Below are positions 35,068 to 43,475 of a stretch of DNA of 64,000 nucleotides, piece after piece; the first letter of the stretch is position 1, and every line of letters begins with the position of its first letter. The notes below the pieces were generated by a model. The model did no database searches. It was given only the letters and a program-made list of their open reading frames with translations, and was not told where the DNA came from. The stretch spans positions 1 through 64,000 of the forward strand of contig JBBEAY010000060.1 in the NCBI GenBank assembly GCA_040882605.1, read 5' to 3'. The translations under genes and the position numbers were made by a program. This DNA is from JAOUEA01 sp040882605. GTDB taxonomy: Bacteria; Actinomycetota; UBA4738; HRBIN12.

Positions 35068-35082
35068 TCTGAACGAGACTAC
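35064..35082 (+). terminator. 3'-end inverted repeat after GNAT
   Basis: GTAGTCT (35064-35070) and AGACTAC (35076-35082) are perfect 7-bp arms around GAACG, with the GNAT stop codon inside the first arm. No T tract follows. A similar hairpin sits at 47562-47580. Confidence 0.45.
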
Positions 35083-35126
35083 TTGCCTGGAACGCAGCTT
35101 TGCGCCGAAGCTCGACTGAGTACCAG

Positions 35127-35265
35127 CTACCAGCTCACCGTGACCACGAGCGGTCGGTGATCGGATGCGTCGCTCGCCACGATCGCGAAGTCCGAGAACG
35201 TGAGGTCGGGGGAGCCGAAGATCCAGTCGGGTCGATCGCCGGGGAACATCGGGTCTCGCGCCGTC
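35127..35265 (-). pseudogene. C-terminal fragment of an endonuclease/exonuclease/phosphatase protein
   Basis: The reverse frame ending at the TAG of 35127-35129 reads ARDPMFPGDRPDWIFGS, then FSDFAIVASDASDHRPL, the conserved last motif (SDHRPL) of EEP-fold phosphodiesterases. Upstream the frame is unrelated, so only about 45 C-terminal residues survive. Confidence 0.65.
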
Positions 35266-35332
35266 GACGACGTAGCTCGGCCTGCCCTCGTCTTGTGCAC
35301 TGCGGAACCCGGCCGGATCGACCGGAGCGTGG

Positions 35333-35540
35333 GATGCAGCCCTTCGGCTCGCGTCGTTCGCAGCCGGCGTCGCGTGCGTGCTCGTCGTGATCACCGTGGC
35401 GGCAGGGGTGCTCGGCACGAGAGCGCTGCGAGCGTGGCGCAGAGTCGGCGCGATCATGCCGGTGGTCGGAGGCGTCTTGCTGCTGCTCGCAGGCGCCTAC
35501 ACCGTGTACTACTTGGTTGACGATCGATCGCACGCTGCTG
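35333..35540 (+). pseudogene. C-terminal fragment of a CcdA-like membrane protein
   Basis: The frame reads hydrophobic LASFAAGVACVLVVITVAAG and then AIMPVVGGVLLLLAGAYTVY, the pattern of the last two membrane segments of CcdA/DsbD-type cytochrome c biogenesis proteins. No start, and the frame runs on into antisense of uppP. Together with the neighbouring EEP fragment it fills 35083-35581 with decayed DNA. Confidence 0.4.
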
Positions 35541-35581
35541 TTCTAGGCCTTGCTGCCCACGATAGGGGCGGCTGCGCGAAC

Positions 35582-36424
35582 TCAGATCGTGGCTTCGCGC
35601 ACGCTCGCCGCGATAAGCCCGAGCACCAGGGCGGCGGCGGCCAGGCGGTAGAGCATGAACACCTTGAAGTCGTGTCGTTTCAAGTACTTCAGCAACCCCC
35701 AGATCACCAGGAAGCCGCTCAAACCCGACGAGACGAACCCCCAGAAGAACTGCGCTTCGTACCCCTGGAAGCCGCTCTGCGCCAGGCCGGCCCCCTTGTA
35801 CAGACCGGCCCCCGCGATGATCGGTAGCGACAGCAGGAACGAGAACCGCGCGGCGGTCTCGCGGTCGAGCCCGATCGCGCGCGCCGCCGTCATCGTCACG
35901 CCCGACCGCGAGACGCCGGGCTGCAGCGCCAACGCCTGCGCGATACCCAGATACAACCCGGTCCGCACGCCGATCGAATCGAGGCCTCGTTCGCTCGGCA
36001 TGCGCCTGTCCACCGCGTAGAGCACCACGCCGAAGATCGCCAACATCACCGCGATCAGCCACGGCGCGCCAAGGTTCTCCTGGATCACGCTCTCGAGGAG
36101 CGCGCCAACGATCGCACCCGGCACGGTGCCGATCACCAGGGCCCAGGCGATGCGTTCATCGGTCGTCGCGATGCGCCGGGCCGCCAGCGTGTGCAGCCAT
36201 GCCCGTAGGTAGCGCCACAGGTCGTGACGGAAGTAGATGATCGCCCCGAGCAGGGTTCCCATGTGCAGCGCGACGTCGAAGGTCTTCGCGAAGTCCGCAT
36301 CGCCGTCGAGCTGCTGCCAGCCGAACAGCCACGGCACCAAGATCAAGTGCCCGGAGCTCGACACCGGCGCGTACTCCGTGGCGCCCTGCACAAAGCCGAG
36401 CACGATCGCTTGCCAGATGCTCAT
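35582..36424 (-). CDS. uppP: Undecaprenyl-diphosphatase UppP
   Basis: 280-aa, eight-span membrane enzyme that recycles undecaprenyl pyrophosphate for cell-wall synthesis. Motifs EYAPVSSSGHLIL (residues 17-29) and QPGVSRSGVTMTAA near residue 170 are the two catalytic boxes. Start ATG at 36424. High levels give bacitracin resistance. Confidence 0.94.
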   Translation of the reverse strand: MSIWQAIVLGFVQGATEYAPVSSSGHLILVPWLFGWQQLDGDADFAKTFDVALHMGTLLGAIIYFRHDLWRYLRAWLHTLAARRIATTDERIAWALVIGTVPGAIVGALLESVIQENLGAPWLIAVMLAIFGVVLYAVDRRMPSERGLDSIGVRTGLYLGIAQALALQPGVSRSGVTMTAARAIGLDRETAARFSFLLSLPIIAGAGLYKGAGLAQSGFQGYEAQFFWGFVSSGLSGFLVIWGLLKYLKRHDFKVFMLYRLAAAALVLGLIAASVREATI

Positions 36425-36533
36425 CGTCTGATGCTCACGCGGGAGGGTCCTTCCAGACTCGGGCGCCGATCTCGAAGCGGAGCGGCCCATGGTAGCTGCC
36501 GGGCAGGGCGCCGGTATCCGCCGAAGGTCGGGG

Positions 36534-37268
36534 TTACGGACTCGGCTGAGCCGTTGGGATCGTCGTCCCGGTCTCCGCGAACGAGTCTGTCGGCGCTGCG
36601 GCCTCGTCGCCGAGGATCGCGACCGATAGCAGGGCGAGGCTGGATGCGCGTGCCAGCCGCTCGACGGTGAGCGGATCGGCGAGCACGATGACGGGCGGCC
36701 CCGCCGGCGCTCCGCCCGTTCCCGTGGCGACCACCGAGCCGCTGTCGACCACATCGAGCACCTCGAGGGCTGAGGCGACCGTCTCGGTGTAGGGACGTCC
36801 CGCGTTCGCGCCGTAGGTCGCGAGCACGTCGATCTGATCGCCCGGGCGCAGCGTGCCTGCCGGCGGGCCGGTGGGCAACACGAACGCCCTCAGCCCGGGC
36901 GGCACGAGAGCCGCAACCGGCCCCGCGCCCGCGCCCGCGAGGCGGGTCTCGGTGAGCGCTTCACCCTCGGCGAGGTCGGAGCTGAGCACGCGTCCGGCGA
37001 CTTGCTCGGTCGTCGCGATGGCGCCGGGCGGCGCCAACGTCGACGGCACGTCGATCACGCGGAGCGAAGCGGCGTCGAGGGTCGACCCGCGCGTCAGATC
37101 GCTCGCCGCGACCACGACCGAGGTCGGTACTCCGACGTCGGGGCGGGTCGCCTCGAGTCTGGCGACGTGCGCCTGTGCCGCGAGAGCGGCCCCGCCGGCC
37201 GCGGAAGCGGCGCCCACGAACCACAAGACCGCCGACCGCGGCAGCTTGCGACGGAAGATGTCGAACAT
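36534..37268 (-). CDS. SAF-domain protein, CpaB-like
   Basis: 244 aa. A short cytoplasmic basic N-terminus, one membrane anchor (SAVLWFVGAASAAGGAALAA), then a SAF domain (VVVAASDLTRGSTLDAASLR) and a C-terminal domain. The arrangement matches CpaB/RcpC of Flp/tad pilus assembly, but no other tad genes are here. GDQIDVLATYGANAGRPYTE is the usual CpaB GDxVDV core. Start MFDIF at 37268; MAEGS at 37298 is possible. Confidence 0.72.
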   Translation of the reverse strand: MFDIFRRKLPRSAVLWFVGAASAAGGAALAAQAHVARLEATRPDVGVPTSVVVAASDLTRGSTLDAASLRVIDVPSTLAPPGAIATTEQVAGRVLSSDLAEGEALTETRLAGAGAGPVAALVPPGLRAFVLPTGPPAGTLRPGDQIDVLATYGANAGRPYTETVASALEVLDVVDSGSVVATGTGGAPAGPPVIVLADPLTVERLARASSLALLSVAILGDEAAAPTDSFAETGTTIPTAQPSP

Positions 37269-37383
37269 TCCGCGACGGTAGCGTGACCCCTCGGCCATTT
37301 CCGTGACGTACGTCACATCCGGGGCGTGATTGGCGGCAAGGGAACCGCGCGGCGCCAGCCTGCGGGCCGCCACCGAGCCGGTT

Positions 37384-37566
37384 TCAGTCGGTGCCCGAGC
37401 CCTTCGGCTTGTGGGCGAGTGGTAACACCCGTAGACGGAACTCCTCGAGCGCCTCGGACCCGACGATCTGGGCGGTCGCCTCTCTCACCCGGTCGGCGAG
37501 CGCCTGCGGATCCTCGTCGGTGCGGAACGTGAGCTCGACGCGAGCCAGCACGGGGTCTCCGGCCAC
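37384..37566 (-). CDS. Small protein after mtnP
   Basis: 60 aa from the GTG at 37566, 5 nt past the mtnP stop. Sequence ARVELTFRTDEDPQALADRV, REATAQIVGSEALEEFRLRV looks like a compact alpha/beta unit and is biased like a real gene. I do not recognise it. Probably co-transcribed with mtnP. Confidence 0.5.
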   Translation of the reverse strand: MAGDPVLARVELTFRTDEDPQALADRVREATAQIVGSEALEEFRLRVLPLAHKPKGSGTD

Positions 37567-37571
37567 CGGAT

Positions 37572-38366
37572 TCAGACCTCGAATCGTGCTGCGGCAAGAG
37601 CCGTCGCGCACGAGCAGTCGCGGGCGGCCGGCAGGGCCGGAATCACGGCGAACAACAGGTCGCGGAGCTTCTCGTTGTTCTCGGAGAACACGCGCACGAC
37701 TTCCTCGTGGGTGACGGGCGCGACCCCTTCGACGCCGACGTCGTAGTCGGTGATCAACGAGATGTTCGCGTAGCAGAGCTCCAGCTCGCGAGCGAGCACG
37801 GCTTCCGGGTACTGGGTCATGTTGATGACCTCCCACCCCGCGCTTGCGAACCACGCCGACTCCGAGCGCGTGGAGAACCGCGGTCCCTCGATCACGACGA
37901 CCGTGCCCCGATCGTGCATCGAAATGTCGAGCCGGCCGCTTCGTTCGACGATCGTGGAACGCATCACGTCGCAGTACGGATCGGCGAAGGAGATGTGCGT
38001 CGTCACCGGTCCGTCGTAGAACGTGTTCGGCCGGTCATGGGTGCGGTCGACGAGCTGGTCGCAGATCACGAAGTCGCCCGGCTTCACGTGGGCCTGGAGC
38101 GAGCCGCAGGCGTTCGGGCCCAGCACGCGCCCGACTCCGAGCTCTTTCATCGCCCACAGGTTCGCCTTGTACGGGATGCGGTGCGGCGGGTGCTCGTGGT
38201 GCACGCCGTGGCGCGGCAAGAAGGCGACCCGGCGTCCGCCCACTTCACCGATCGTGACTGGCGCGCTCGGCGAGCCGTAGGGCGTCTCGACGTCCACGGA
38301 CTCTGTGTCGTCGAGGAACGAGTAGAAGCCGGAGCCTCCGAAGACGCCGATGTCGGCGGTGCTCAA
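37572..38366 (-). CDS. mtnP: S-methyl-5'-thioadenosine phosphorylase
   Basis: 264-aa purine-nucleoside phosphorylase-like enzyme of the methionine salvage pathway. GVFGGSGFYSFLDDTE (phosphate loop), FLPRHGVHHEHPPHRIPYKAN, GPRFSTRSE and the substrate loop NMTQYPEAVLARE are typical MTAP motifs. The start is TTG at 38366, overlapping the upstream zinc-ribbon gene by 4 nt. Confidence 0.92.
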   Translation of the reverse strand: MSTADIGVFGGSGFYSFLDDTESVDVETPYGSPSAPVTIGEVGGRRVAFLPRHGVHHEHPPHRIPYKANLWAMKELGVGRVLGPNACGSLQAHVKPGDFVICDQLVDRTHDRPNTFYDGPVTTHISFADPYCDVMRSTIVERSGRLDISMHDRGTVVVIEGPRFSTRSESAWFASAGWEVINMTQYPEAVLARELELCYANISLITDYDVGVEGVAPVTHEEVVRVFSENNEKLRDLLFAVIPALPAARDCSCATALAAARFEV

Positions 38367-38785
38367 GAGCCGCCCCCTTCCTTCGAAGACGACGAGCCGG
38401 TCGACGACGAGCCGCTCGAGGAGGAGGACGAGGAGCTCTCCGTCTTCGAGCTCGCGGCCGGGGCGTCGCCCTTCGAGTCCTTCTTGGCGTCGCCCTTCGA
38501 GTCCTTCTTCCCGTCGCCCTTACGGTCGCCGGAGTCAGAGTCGGAGCCCTTCTCGCCCTTCTCGCCCTTGTCGCTCTTCTCGCCCTCGCCCGGAGACTTG
38601 GTGGCCTTCTTCCTCTGGTCGGTGGCGTAGAAGCCCGATCCCTTGAACGAGATCGCGGGGGGCGCGAACACCTTGCGGAGCTCGCCGCCACACTCTGGGC
38701 ACTCGGTGAGCGAGTCGTCACGCATGGACTGCACGATCTCGAAGAGGTGACCGCAGCTCCTGCAGATGTATTCGTAGGTCGGCAC
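38363..38785 (-). CDS. FmdB-type zinc-ribbon protein with low-complexity tail
   Basis: 140 aa from the GTG at 38785. The ribbon PTYEYICRSCGHLFEIVQSM, then TECPECGGELRKVF has two CxxC pairs. The next 25 residues (ISFKGSGFYATD) are the family core. The remaining about 75 residues are Lys/Asp/Glu/Ser repeats (KKDSKGDAKKDSKGDA, then a serine run). Unknown function; translationally linked to mtnP. Confidence 0.82.
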   Translation of the reverse strand: MPTYEYICRSCGHLFEIVQSMRDDSLTECPECGGELRKVFAPPAISFKGSGFYATDQRKKATKSPGEGEKSDKGEKGEKGSDSDSGDRKGDGKKDSKGDAKKDSKGDAPAASSKTESSSSSSSSGSSSTGSSSSKEGGGS

Positions 38786-38934
38786 GGCTCGCCGAGTGTA
38801 CCGGCGCTGCGGCGCGCGTTTCGCAGCGCGCCGGCCGGGAACCTCCGGTCCGAACGGACTACCCAGAACGGACGACTTCCCCCGGGAGTTGCTTCGCGCG
38901 TACACTTCGCACTCCCGCACGAGGAGGGCGCATC

Positions 38935-39813
38935 GTGAAGGTCAGGAAGGCGGTCATCCCCGCCGCAGGACTCGGCACCAGGTTCCTGCCGGCGACGAAA
39001 GCCGTGCCCAAGGAGATGCTGCCGCTGATCGACACGCCCTCGATCCAGCTCGTGGTCGAGGAAGCCGTGCGCGCCGGCCTCACCGACATCCTGATCATCA
39101 CCGCGCGCGACAAGGGCGCGATCGAGGATCACTTCGACCGCGCGCCCGAGCTCGAGGCGCTGCTCGAGGAACGCGGCAAGTTCGACGAGCTGAAGCAGAT
39201 CCGCGAGCTGTCGGACCTCGCGCAGATCCACACCGTGCGTCAGCACGAGGCGCTCGGCTTGGGGCACGCGGTGAGCGTCGCCGAGGCACACGTGAGCGGC
39301 GAGCCGTTCGCGGTGCTGCTCGGCGACGACCTGATCCACCCATCGGTGCCGCTGCTGCCCGAGATGCTGCGGGTGCACGAACGGTACGGGCGTTCGGTGC
39401 TCGCCGCCCAGGAGGTTTCACGCAGCGAGATCTCGGCCTACGGGGCGATCACCCCCGAGATGATCGAGGAGAACCTCGCCCGCGTGCGCTCGGTCGTCGA
39501 GAAGCCGACTGCCGACGAGGCGCCCTCGAACCTCGCCGCGATCGGGCGCTATGTGTTCACCCCCGAGATCTTCGACGCGTTGCGCGAGACCAAGCCCGGG
39601 CACGGCGGCGAGATCCAGCTCACCGACGCGATCAACTCCCTCGCGCAGGAACAGGCGGTGTACGCCTTCACGTTCGAGCAAGGTCGCTACGACGCCGGCA
39701 ACAAGCTCGACTACCTGAAGGCCACCGTGGAGCTCGCGATCGAGCGCGACGACCTCGGCCCGGCGTTCAGCACCTGGCTCGTCGATTTCGTCCAGCGTAA
39801 GAAGCTCCTGTAG
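38935..39813 (+). CDS. galU: UTP-glucose-1-phosphate uridylyltransferase
   Basis: 292 aa. PAAGLGTRFLPATKAVPKEM is the nucleotide-binding loop with the catalytic lysine, followed by VEEAVRAGLTDI, FDRAPELEALL and LGDDLI. It makes UDP-glucose for glycans. GTG start at 38935. Confidence 0.95.
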   Translation: MKVRKAVIPAAGLGTRFLPATKAVPKEMLPLIDTPSIQLVVEEAVRAGLTDILIITARDKGAIEDHFDRAPELEALLEERGKFDELKQIRELSDLAQIHTVRQHEALGLGHAVSVAEAHVSGEPFAVLLGDDLIHPSVPLLPEMLRVHERYGRSVLAAQEVSRSEISAYGAITPEMIEENLARVRSVVEKPTADEAPSNLAAIGRYVFTPEIFDALRETKPGHGGEIQLTDAINSLAQEQAVYAFTFEQGRYDAGNKLDYLKATVELAIERDDLGPAFSTWLVDFVQRKKLL

Positions 39814-39853
39814 GGGTTCGATACCACTTTCCCGCTTGGCGGCTGTACGAATA

Positions 39854-39992
39854 GGCACGGACGTGCCGGAATAGTGGCAGCAGTCCGCCCTGAGTGAGCC
39901 ACTGTTCCGAGGGAAACGGCATGCTCGTGCCGGAAATGCTTGACTCGACCCCCAAGACTCGGTGTATGTTTCGAGAACGGCACGAACGTGCC
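39854..39992. promoter_or_regulatory. Three hipB-type operators
   Basis: Palindromes GGCACG-GA-CGTGCC (39854-39867), GGCATG-CT-CGTGCC (39918-39931, one mismatch) and GGCACG-AA-CGTGCC (39979-39992) have centres 64 and 61 bp apart, about six helix turns each. The last lies just before the ribosome site of hipB. I infer cooperative autorepression by HipB, with DNA looping possible. Confidence 0.7.
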
Positions 39993-40007
39993 TATAGGAG
40001 ACATGTC

Positions 40008-40226
40008 ATGGATGTCAGAGTCGAACGCCTCGCAGAGCAGATCAAGGACCGCCGGAAAGCCTTGAAGCTCACGCAGGATGAGCTCGCCGATCTGGCCGGT
40101 TGCTCCCAAAGGTTCGTGCGTGCACTCGAGGCAGGGAAGCCGGGCGTCAGGTTCGACAAGTTCCTCGACGTGATCGGGGTGCTCGGTTTGGAGATCGAGC
40201 TGGGACACCGGAGTGACAGGCGATGA
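40008..40226 (+). CDS. hipB: XRE-family antitoxin HipB-like
   Basis: 72-aa helix-turn-helix protein: KLTQDELADLAGCSQRFVRALEAGK. ATG at 40008 with AGGAG at 39996-40000. It overlaps the next gene by 4 nt, the usual antitoxin-toxin arrangement, and the palindromic operators upstream support autoregulation. Confidence 0.87.
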   Translation: MDVRVERLAEQIKDRRKALKLTQDELADLAGCSQRFVRALEAGKPGVRFDKFLDVIGVLGLEIELGHRSDRR

Positions 40227-41449
40227 CTACGCCGAGGCTCGAGGGGCTCACGTCTGTCGCACAGGCGCATGTCTACAAGGCCGGCGTCCTCGCTGCGATG
40301 CTCACGCGGTCGCCCGGCGGGGTGGAGTTCGGCTATCGATCCGAGTACCTTGCGGCCGGCGGACAGGCGGTGGCGACGACGCTTCCGCTCACTGAGCAAC
40401 CCGTGGTCACCGTAGCCGGAGCGGTTCCTGCGTTCTTCGCGGGCCTGCTGCCTGAAGGTCGACGGCTCTCATCGCTCCGGCGGGCCGTGAAGACCTCGGC
40501 CGACGACGAGCTCTCGCTGCTCCTCGCGGTGGGGAGCGACACGATCGGCGACGTACAGGTCGTGCCCGCCGGTCAGGAACCCACACCCGCCGAACCGCTC
40601 GTCAAGGCGGAGCGTGAATGGTCCGAGGTGCGGTTCGTCGACGTGTTGGCGGAAGCAGGCGTCGTCGATCCGGTCGCTCTCCCCGGCGTACAGGACAAGG
40701 TCTCGGCGCGCATGATCTCAGTGCCGATCGCACGCGCCGGTGAACGGTTCGTGCTCAAGCTCGACCCGCCGGAATCTCCACACGTCGTCGAGAACGAGGC
40801 GTTCTTCCTGGACCTGGCGCGCGAGGCACGCATGTCGAGCGCGCGGGCCAGGCTCGTGCACGACGCCGACGGGCTCGCCGGGCTGCTCGTGACGCGGTTC
40901 GATCGGGTCTCGCAGCCTGACGGTTCAAACGTGGCGCTGGCATGCGAGGACGCTTGCCAGGTGCTGGGTCGGTGGCCCGCCGACAAGTACCTGGTCACAT
41001 GTGAGCAGGTGGTCGAGGCGCTCGCCGACCGGTGTGCCGCCAAGCCGGTCGCGCTGCGAGCGCTGTTCCAGCAGCTGTGTTTCGCGTTGCTTACAGGCAA
41101 CGGCGACGTGCACGCTAAGAACCTCTCGATCCTTGCGACCGCCGACGGAGAATGGAGGGTGTCGCCCGCCTACGACCTTCCGTCGACCTTGCCGTATGGC
41201 GACACGAAGCTCGCCCTCTCGATGCTCGGTCGCACGTCCGGGATCTCGCGCAGGCACCTGCTTGGGTTCGCTGCCGAGATCGGCCTCTCGGAACGCGCTG
41301 CGATCAAGGTGCTCGACGGGCTGCTCGACCGCCTCGCCGACCTCGATGATCGCCTCCGCGGTGGGGCGCTGCCCTTCCCGCAGAAGGTCACGGCGGATCT
41401 CGTCGCCGGGCTCCGGTACCGACGGCGCCTCGCTGAGCCTGCGATCTGA
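40223..41449 (+). CDS. hipA: HipA-like serine/threonine kinase toxin
   Basis: 408 aa. N-terminal HipA subdomain with GVEFGYRSEYL and AFFAGLLPEGRR; the kinase has the glycine-rich segment LPGVQDKVSARM (near residue 155), catalytic GNGDVHAKNLSI (near 292) and metal-binding SPAYDLPSTL. E. coli HipA phosphorylates GltX and causes persistence; the target here is unknown. All catalytic motifs are intact. Confidence 0.92.
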   Translation: MTTPRLEGLTSVAQAHVYKAGVLAAMLTRSPGGVEFGYRSEYLAAGGQAVATTLPLTEQPVVTVAGAVPAFFAGLLPEGRRLSSLRRAVKTSADDELSLLLAVGSDTIGDVQVVPAGQEPTPAEPLVKAEREWSEVRFVDVLAEAGVVDPVALPGVQDKVSARMISVPIARAGERFVLKLDPPESPHVVENEAFFLDLAREARMSSARARLVHDADGLAGLLVTRFDRVSQPDGSNVALACEDACQVLGRWPADKYLVTCEQVVEALADRCAAKPVALRALFQQLCFALLTGNGDVHAKNLSILATADGEWRVSPAYDLPSTLPYGDTKLALSMLGRTSGISRRHLLGFAAEIGLSERAAIKVLDGLLDRLADLDDRLRGGALPFPQKVTADLVAGLRYRRRLAEPAI

Positions 41450-41506
41450 TCGCGTACGTGGCGATCCTGCAGCTCGCTGGCGGCATGGCCCCATTAGACT
41501 CCACGC

Positions 41507-42772
41507 ATGGCCGACCATCCCCCCGCGGTGCACGATCACGATTCCGCTGCAGGCTTGGTCTCGGTCGACGAGGCTCGCGCTCGGGTGCTCGATGCGGTCT
41601 CTCCGCTCGCCCCCTTGCAACTGGCGCTCACCGACGCGCACGGGTGCGTCTCGGCCGAGGACGTGGTCGCCGCCGAGAGCCTTCCTGCGTTCGCGTCATC
41701 GGCGATGGACGGGTTCGCCGTTCGCGCGTCCGACGTAGCCGAGGCCACACCTCAGCGCCCCGCAGAGCTGAAGATCGTCGGACGGGCGTTGATCGGGTAC
41801 CGGCCCGAGACGACGGTCGGCGGCGGCGAGGCAGTGGCGGTCGCGACCGGTGCGCCGATCCCCTCGGGGGCCGACACGATCGTCCCGATCGAGAACGCCG
41901 AAGTGCACGACGAGATCGTGCGCCTGGTGGAAGCCGCGCCCGCCGGGCGGCACGTCCGCCCCGTGGGCGAGGACGTGGCCGAGGGCACGGTGCTCGTCGA
42001 ACGAGGCAAGCGCCTCGGTGGTCCCGAGCTCGGACTGCTCGCGAACGCCGGGCACCCGACGCCGCTCGTGCACCCTCGGCCTCGCGTCATAGTGCTCTCC
42101 ACCGGTGACGAGCTCATCCCACCCACCGAGACGCCCGACTTCGGGCAGATCCGCGATTCCAATGCCTACACGCTGTTCGGTGCGCTGCGCGAAGTGGGCG
42201 CGATCCCCGTGCTCGCCGGCATCGTGCGCGACGACCCAGACTCGTTGAAGCAGACCGTCCTCGACTACTTGATCCAGGCGGACGCCTTCATCAGCTCCGG
42301 TGGCGTCTCGGTCGGGGAGCGCGACGTGGTGAAGGCAGCGTTCTTCCGCCGCGGCGACATCGACTTCTACAAGGTCGCGATGCAGCCGGGCATGCCGCAG
42401 GGGTTCGGTCACATCGAAACCAAGCCGTACTTCGGCCTGCCGGGTAATCCGGTGAGCGTGTTCGTGAGCTTCGAGCTGTTCGTGCGCCCGGCGATGCTGA
42501 AGATGATGGGTCGCACCCAGCTCGACCGCCCCGAGGTGACCGCGAGCCTCGCGACCGAGGTCAGCGGCCCTAGGGGAAAGATGCAGTACGCGCGCGTCGT
42601 GGTCGAGCGGGGCGACGACGGCTGGATCGCGACCCCCACCGGCGGCCGCGGCTCGAACCTGATCTCGACGGTCGCGCGCGCGAACGGGCTCGCGATGATC
42701 CCCCCGGGAACCGAGACCGCGCCGGCCGGCTCGCAGGTGCAGGTCATGGTGTTCCGCGCCGGGGAAGACTGA
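41507..42772 (+). CDS. moeA: Molybdopterin molybdotransferase MoeA / gephyrin-like Glp
   Basis: 421-aa MoeA fold: SAMDGFAVRASD, VATGAPIPSGADTIVP, VIVLSTGDELI, ISSGGVSVGERD and GLPGNPVSVFVSFE. MoeA inserts molybdate into molybdopterin. In actinobacteria a MoeA paralogue called Glp, encoded near a membrane receptor GlpR, has been linked to cell division; the GlpR-like gene at 43476 makes Glp possible. A Mo enzyme (CoxL) is encoded further along. Confidence 0.9.
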   Translation: MADHPPAVHDHDSAAGLVSVDEARARVLDAVSPLAPLQLALTDAHGCVSAEDVVAAESLPAFASSAMDGFAVRASDVAEATPQRPAELKIVGRALIGYRPETTVGGGEAVAVATGAPIPSGADTIVPIENAEVHDEIVRLVEAAPAGRHVRPVGEDVAEGTVLVERGKRLGGPELGLLANAGHPTPLVHPRPRVIVLSTGDELIPPTETPDFGQIRDSNAYTLFGALREVGAIPVLAGIVRDDPDSLKQTVLDYLIQADAFISSGGVSVGERDVVKAAFFRRGDIDFYKVAMQPGMPQGFGHIETKPYFGLPGNPVSVFVSFELFVRPAMLKMMGRTQLDRPEVTASLATEVSGPRGKMQYARVVVERGDDGWIATPTGGRGSNLISTVARANGLAMIPPGTETAPAGSQVQVMVFRAGED

Positions 42773-42777
42773 GCGCC

Positions 42778-43266
42778 GTGTCCTCCGGCGATGGCGGCGG
42801 AGGTCAGGCCGGCGCCGATGGCGTCACGCGAATCGTCGAGGTTGGCGCGAAGCCCGAGACGCAACGTGTGGCGACCGCCGAGTGCTGGGTGACCACCACG
42901 CCCGACGCTGTCGGACACCTGGTAGCGGGCACGAAGAAGGGCGATCCGATCCAGACGGCGAAGATCGCCGGAGTGATCGGCGTGAAGCAGACGCCCGCGC
43001 TGCTGCCGCACTGCCATCCGATCCGGGTCACCGGCGCCGACGTGATCATCGAGCCCGATGAAGCCGGCGGCCGCCTGAGGGTCGAGACAACGGTGCGAGC
43101 CACCGACCGCACCGGCGTCGAGATGGAAGCCCTGACCGCCGCCGCGGTTGCCGCCCTCTCGCTCTACGACACCGCCAAGGCGTTCGATCGCGCAGCCCGC
43201 ATCGACGGCCTCCGCCTGCTCGCGAAATCCGGCGGCAAGAGCGGCGACTACACAGCCGAACCCTGA
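42778..43266 (+). CDS. moaC: Cyclic pyranopterin monophosphate synthase MoaC
   Basis: 162 aa. KKGDPIQTAKIAGVIGVKQT and LLPHCHPIRVTGADV carry the catalytic lysine/histidine region, and GVEMEALTAAAVAALSLYD is the conserved helix. It converts the MoaA product to cPMP in molybdopterin synthesis. GTG start 5 nt after moeA. Confidence 0.93.
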   Translation: MSSGDGGGGQAGADGVTRIVEVGAKPETQRVATAECWVTTTPDAVGHLVAGTKKGDPIQTAKIAGVIGVKQTPALLPHCHPIRVTGADVIIEPDEAGGRLRVETTVRATDRTGVEMEALTAAAVAALSLYDTAKAFDRAARIDGLRLLAKSGGKSGDYTAEP

Positions 43267-43373
43267 GGCGACCCCGCCGTAGCCCGACCGGGGCTCCCTC
43301 CTCCGTCAGAAGGCATACAGCACGACTGTGGATAACTCGCGTCTTGAGGGCTGCTTGTGCAAAAGTGCAGTGA

Positions 43374-43439
43374 ATCACATCGATGTGATCGCTTCCCACC
43401 AGATGTGGTGCTAGCGTCCAGATCCAGCCTAGATGTGGT
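43374..43439. promoter_or_regulatory. Palindrome and direct repeats upstream of glpR
   Basis: ATCACATCGATGTGAT at 43374-43389 is a perfect 16-bp palindrome. AGATGTGGT is repeated at 43401-43409 and 43431-43439, exactly 30 bp apart. The 209-nt gap 43267-43475 otherwise holds no gene. These are plausible regulator sites and promoter for the membrane-protein gene that follows. Confidence 0.5.
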
Positions 43440-43475
43440 AGCGGCGACGGTCACCGATCCCTGGGGAGGCTGGGC

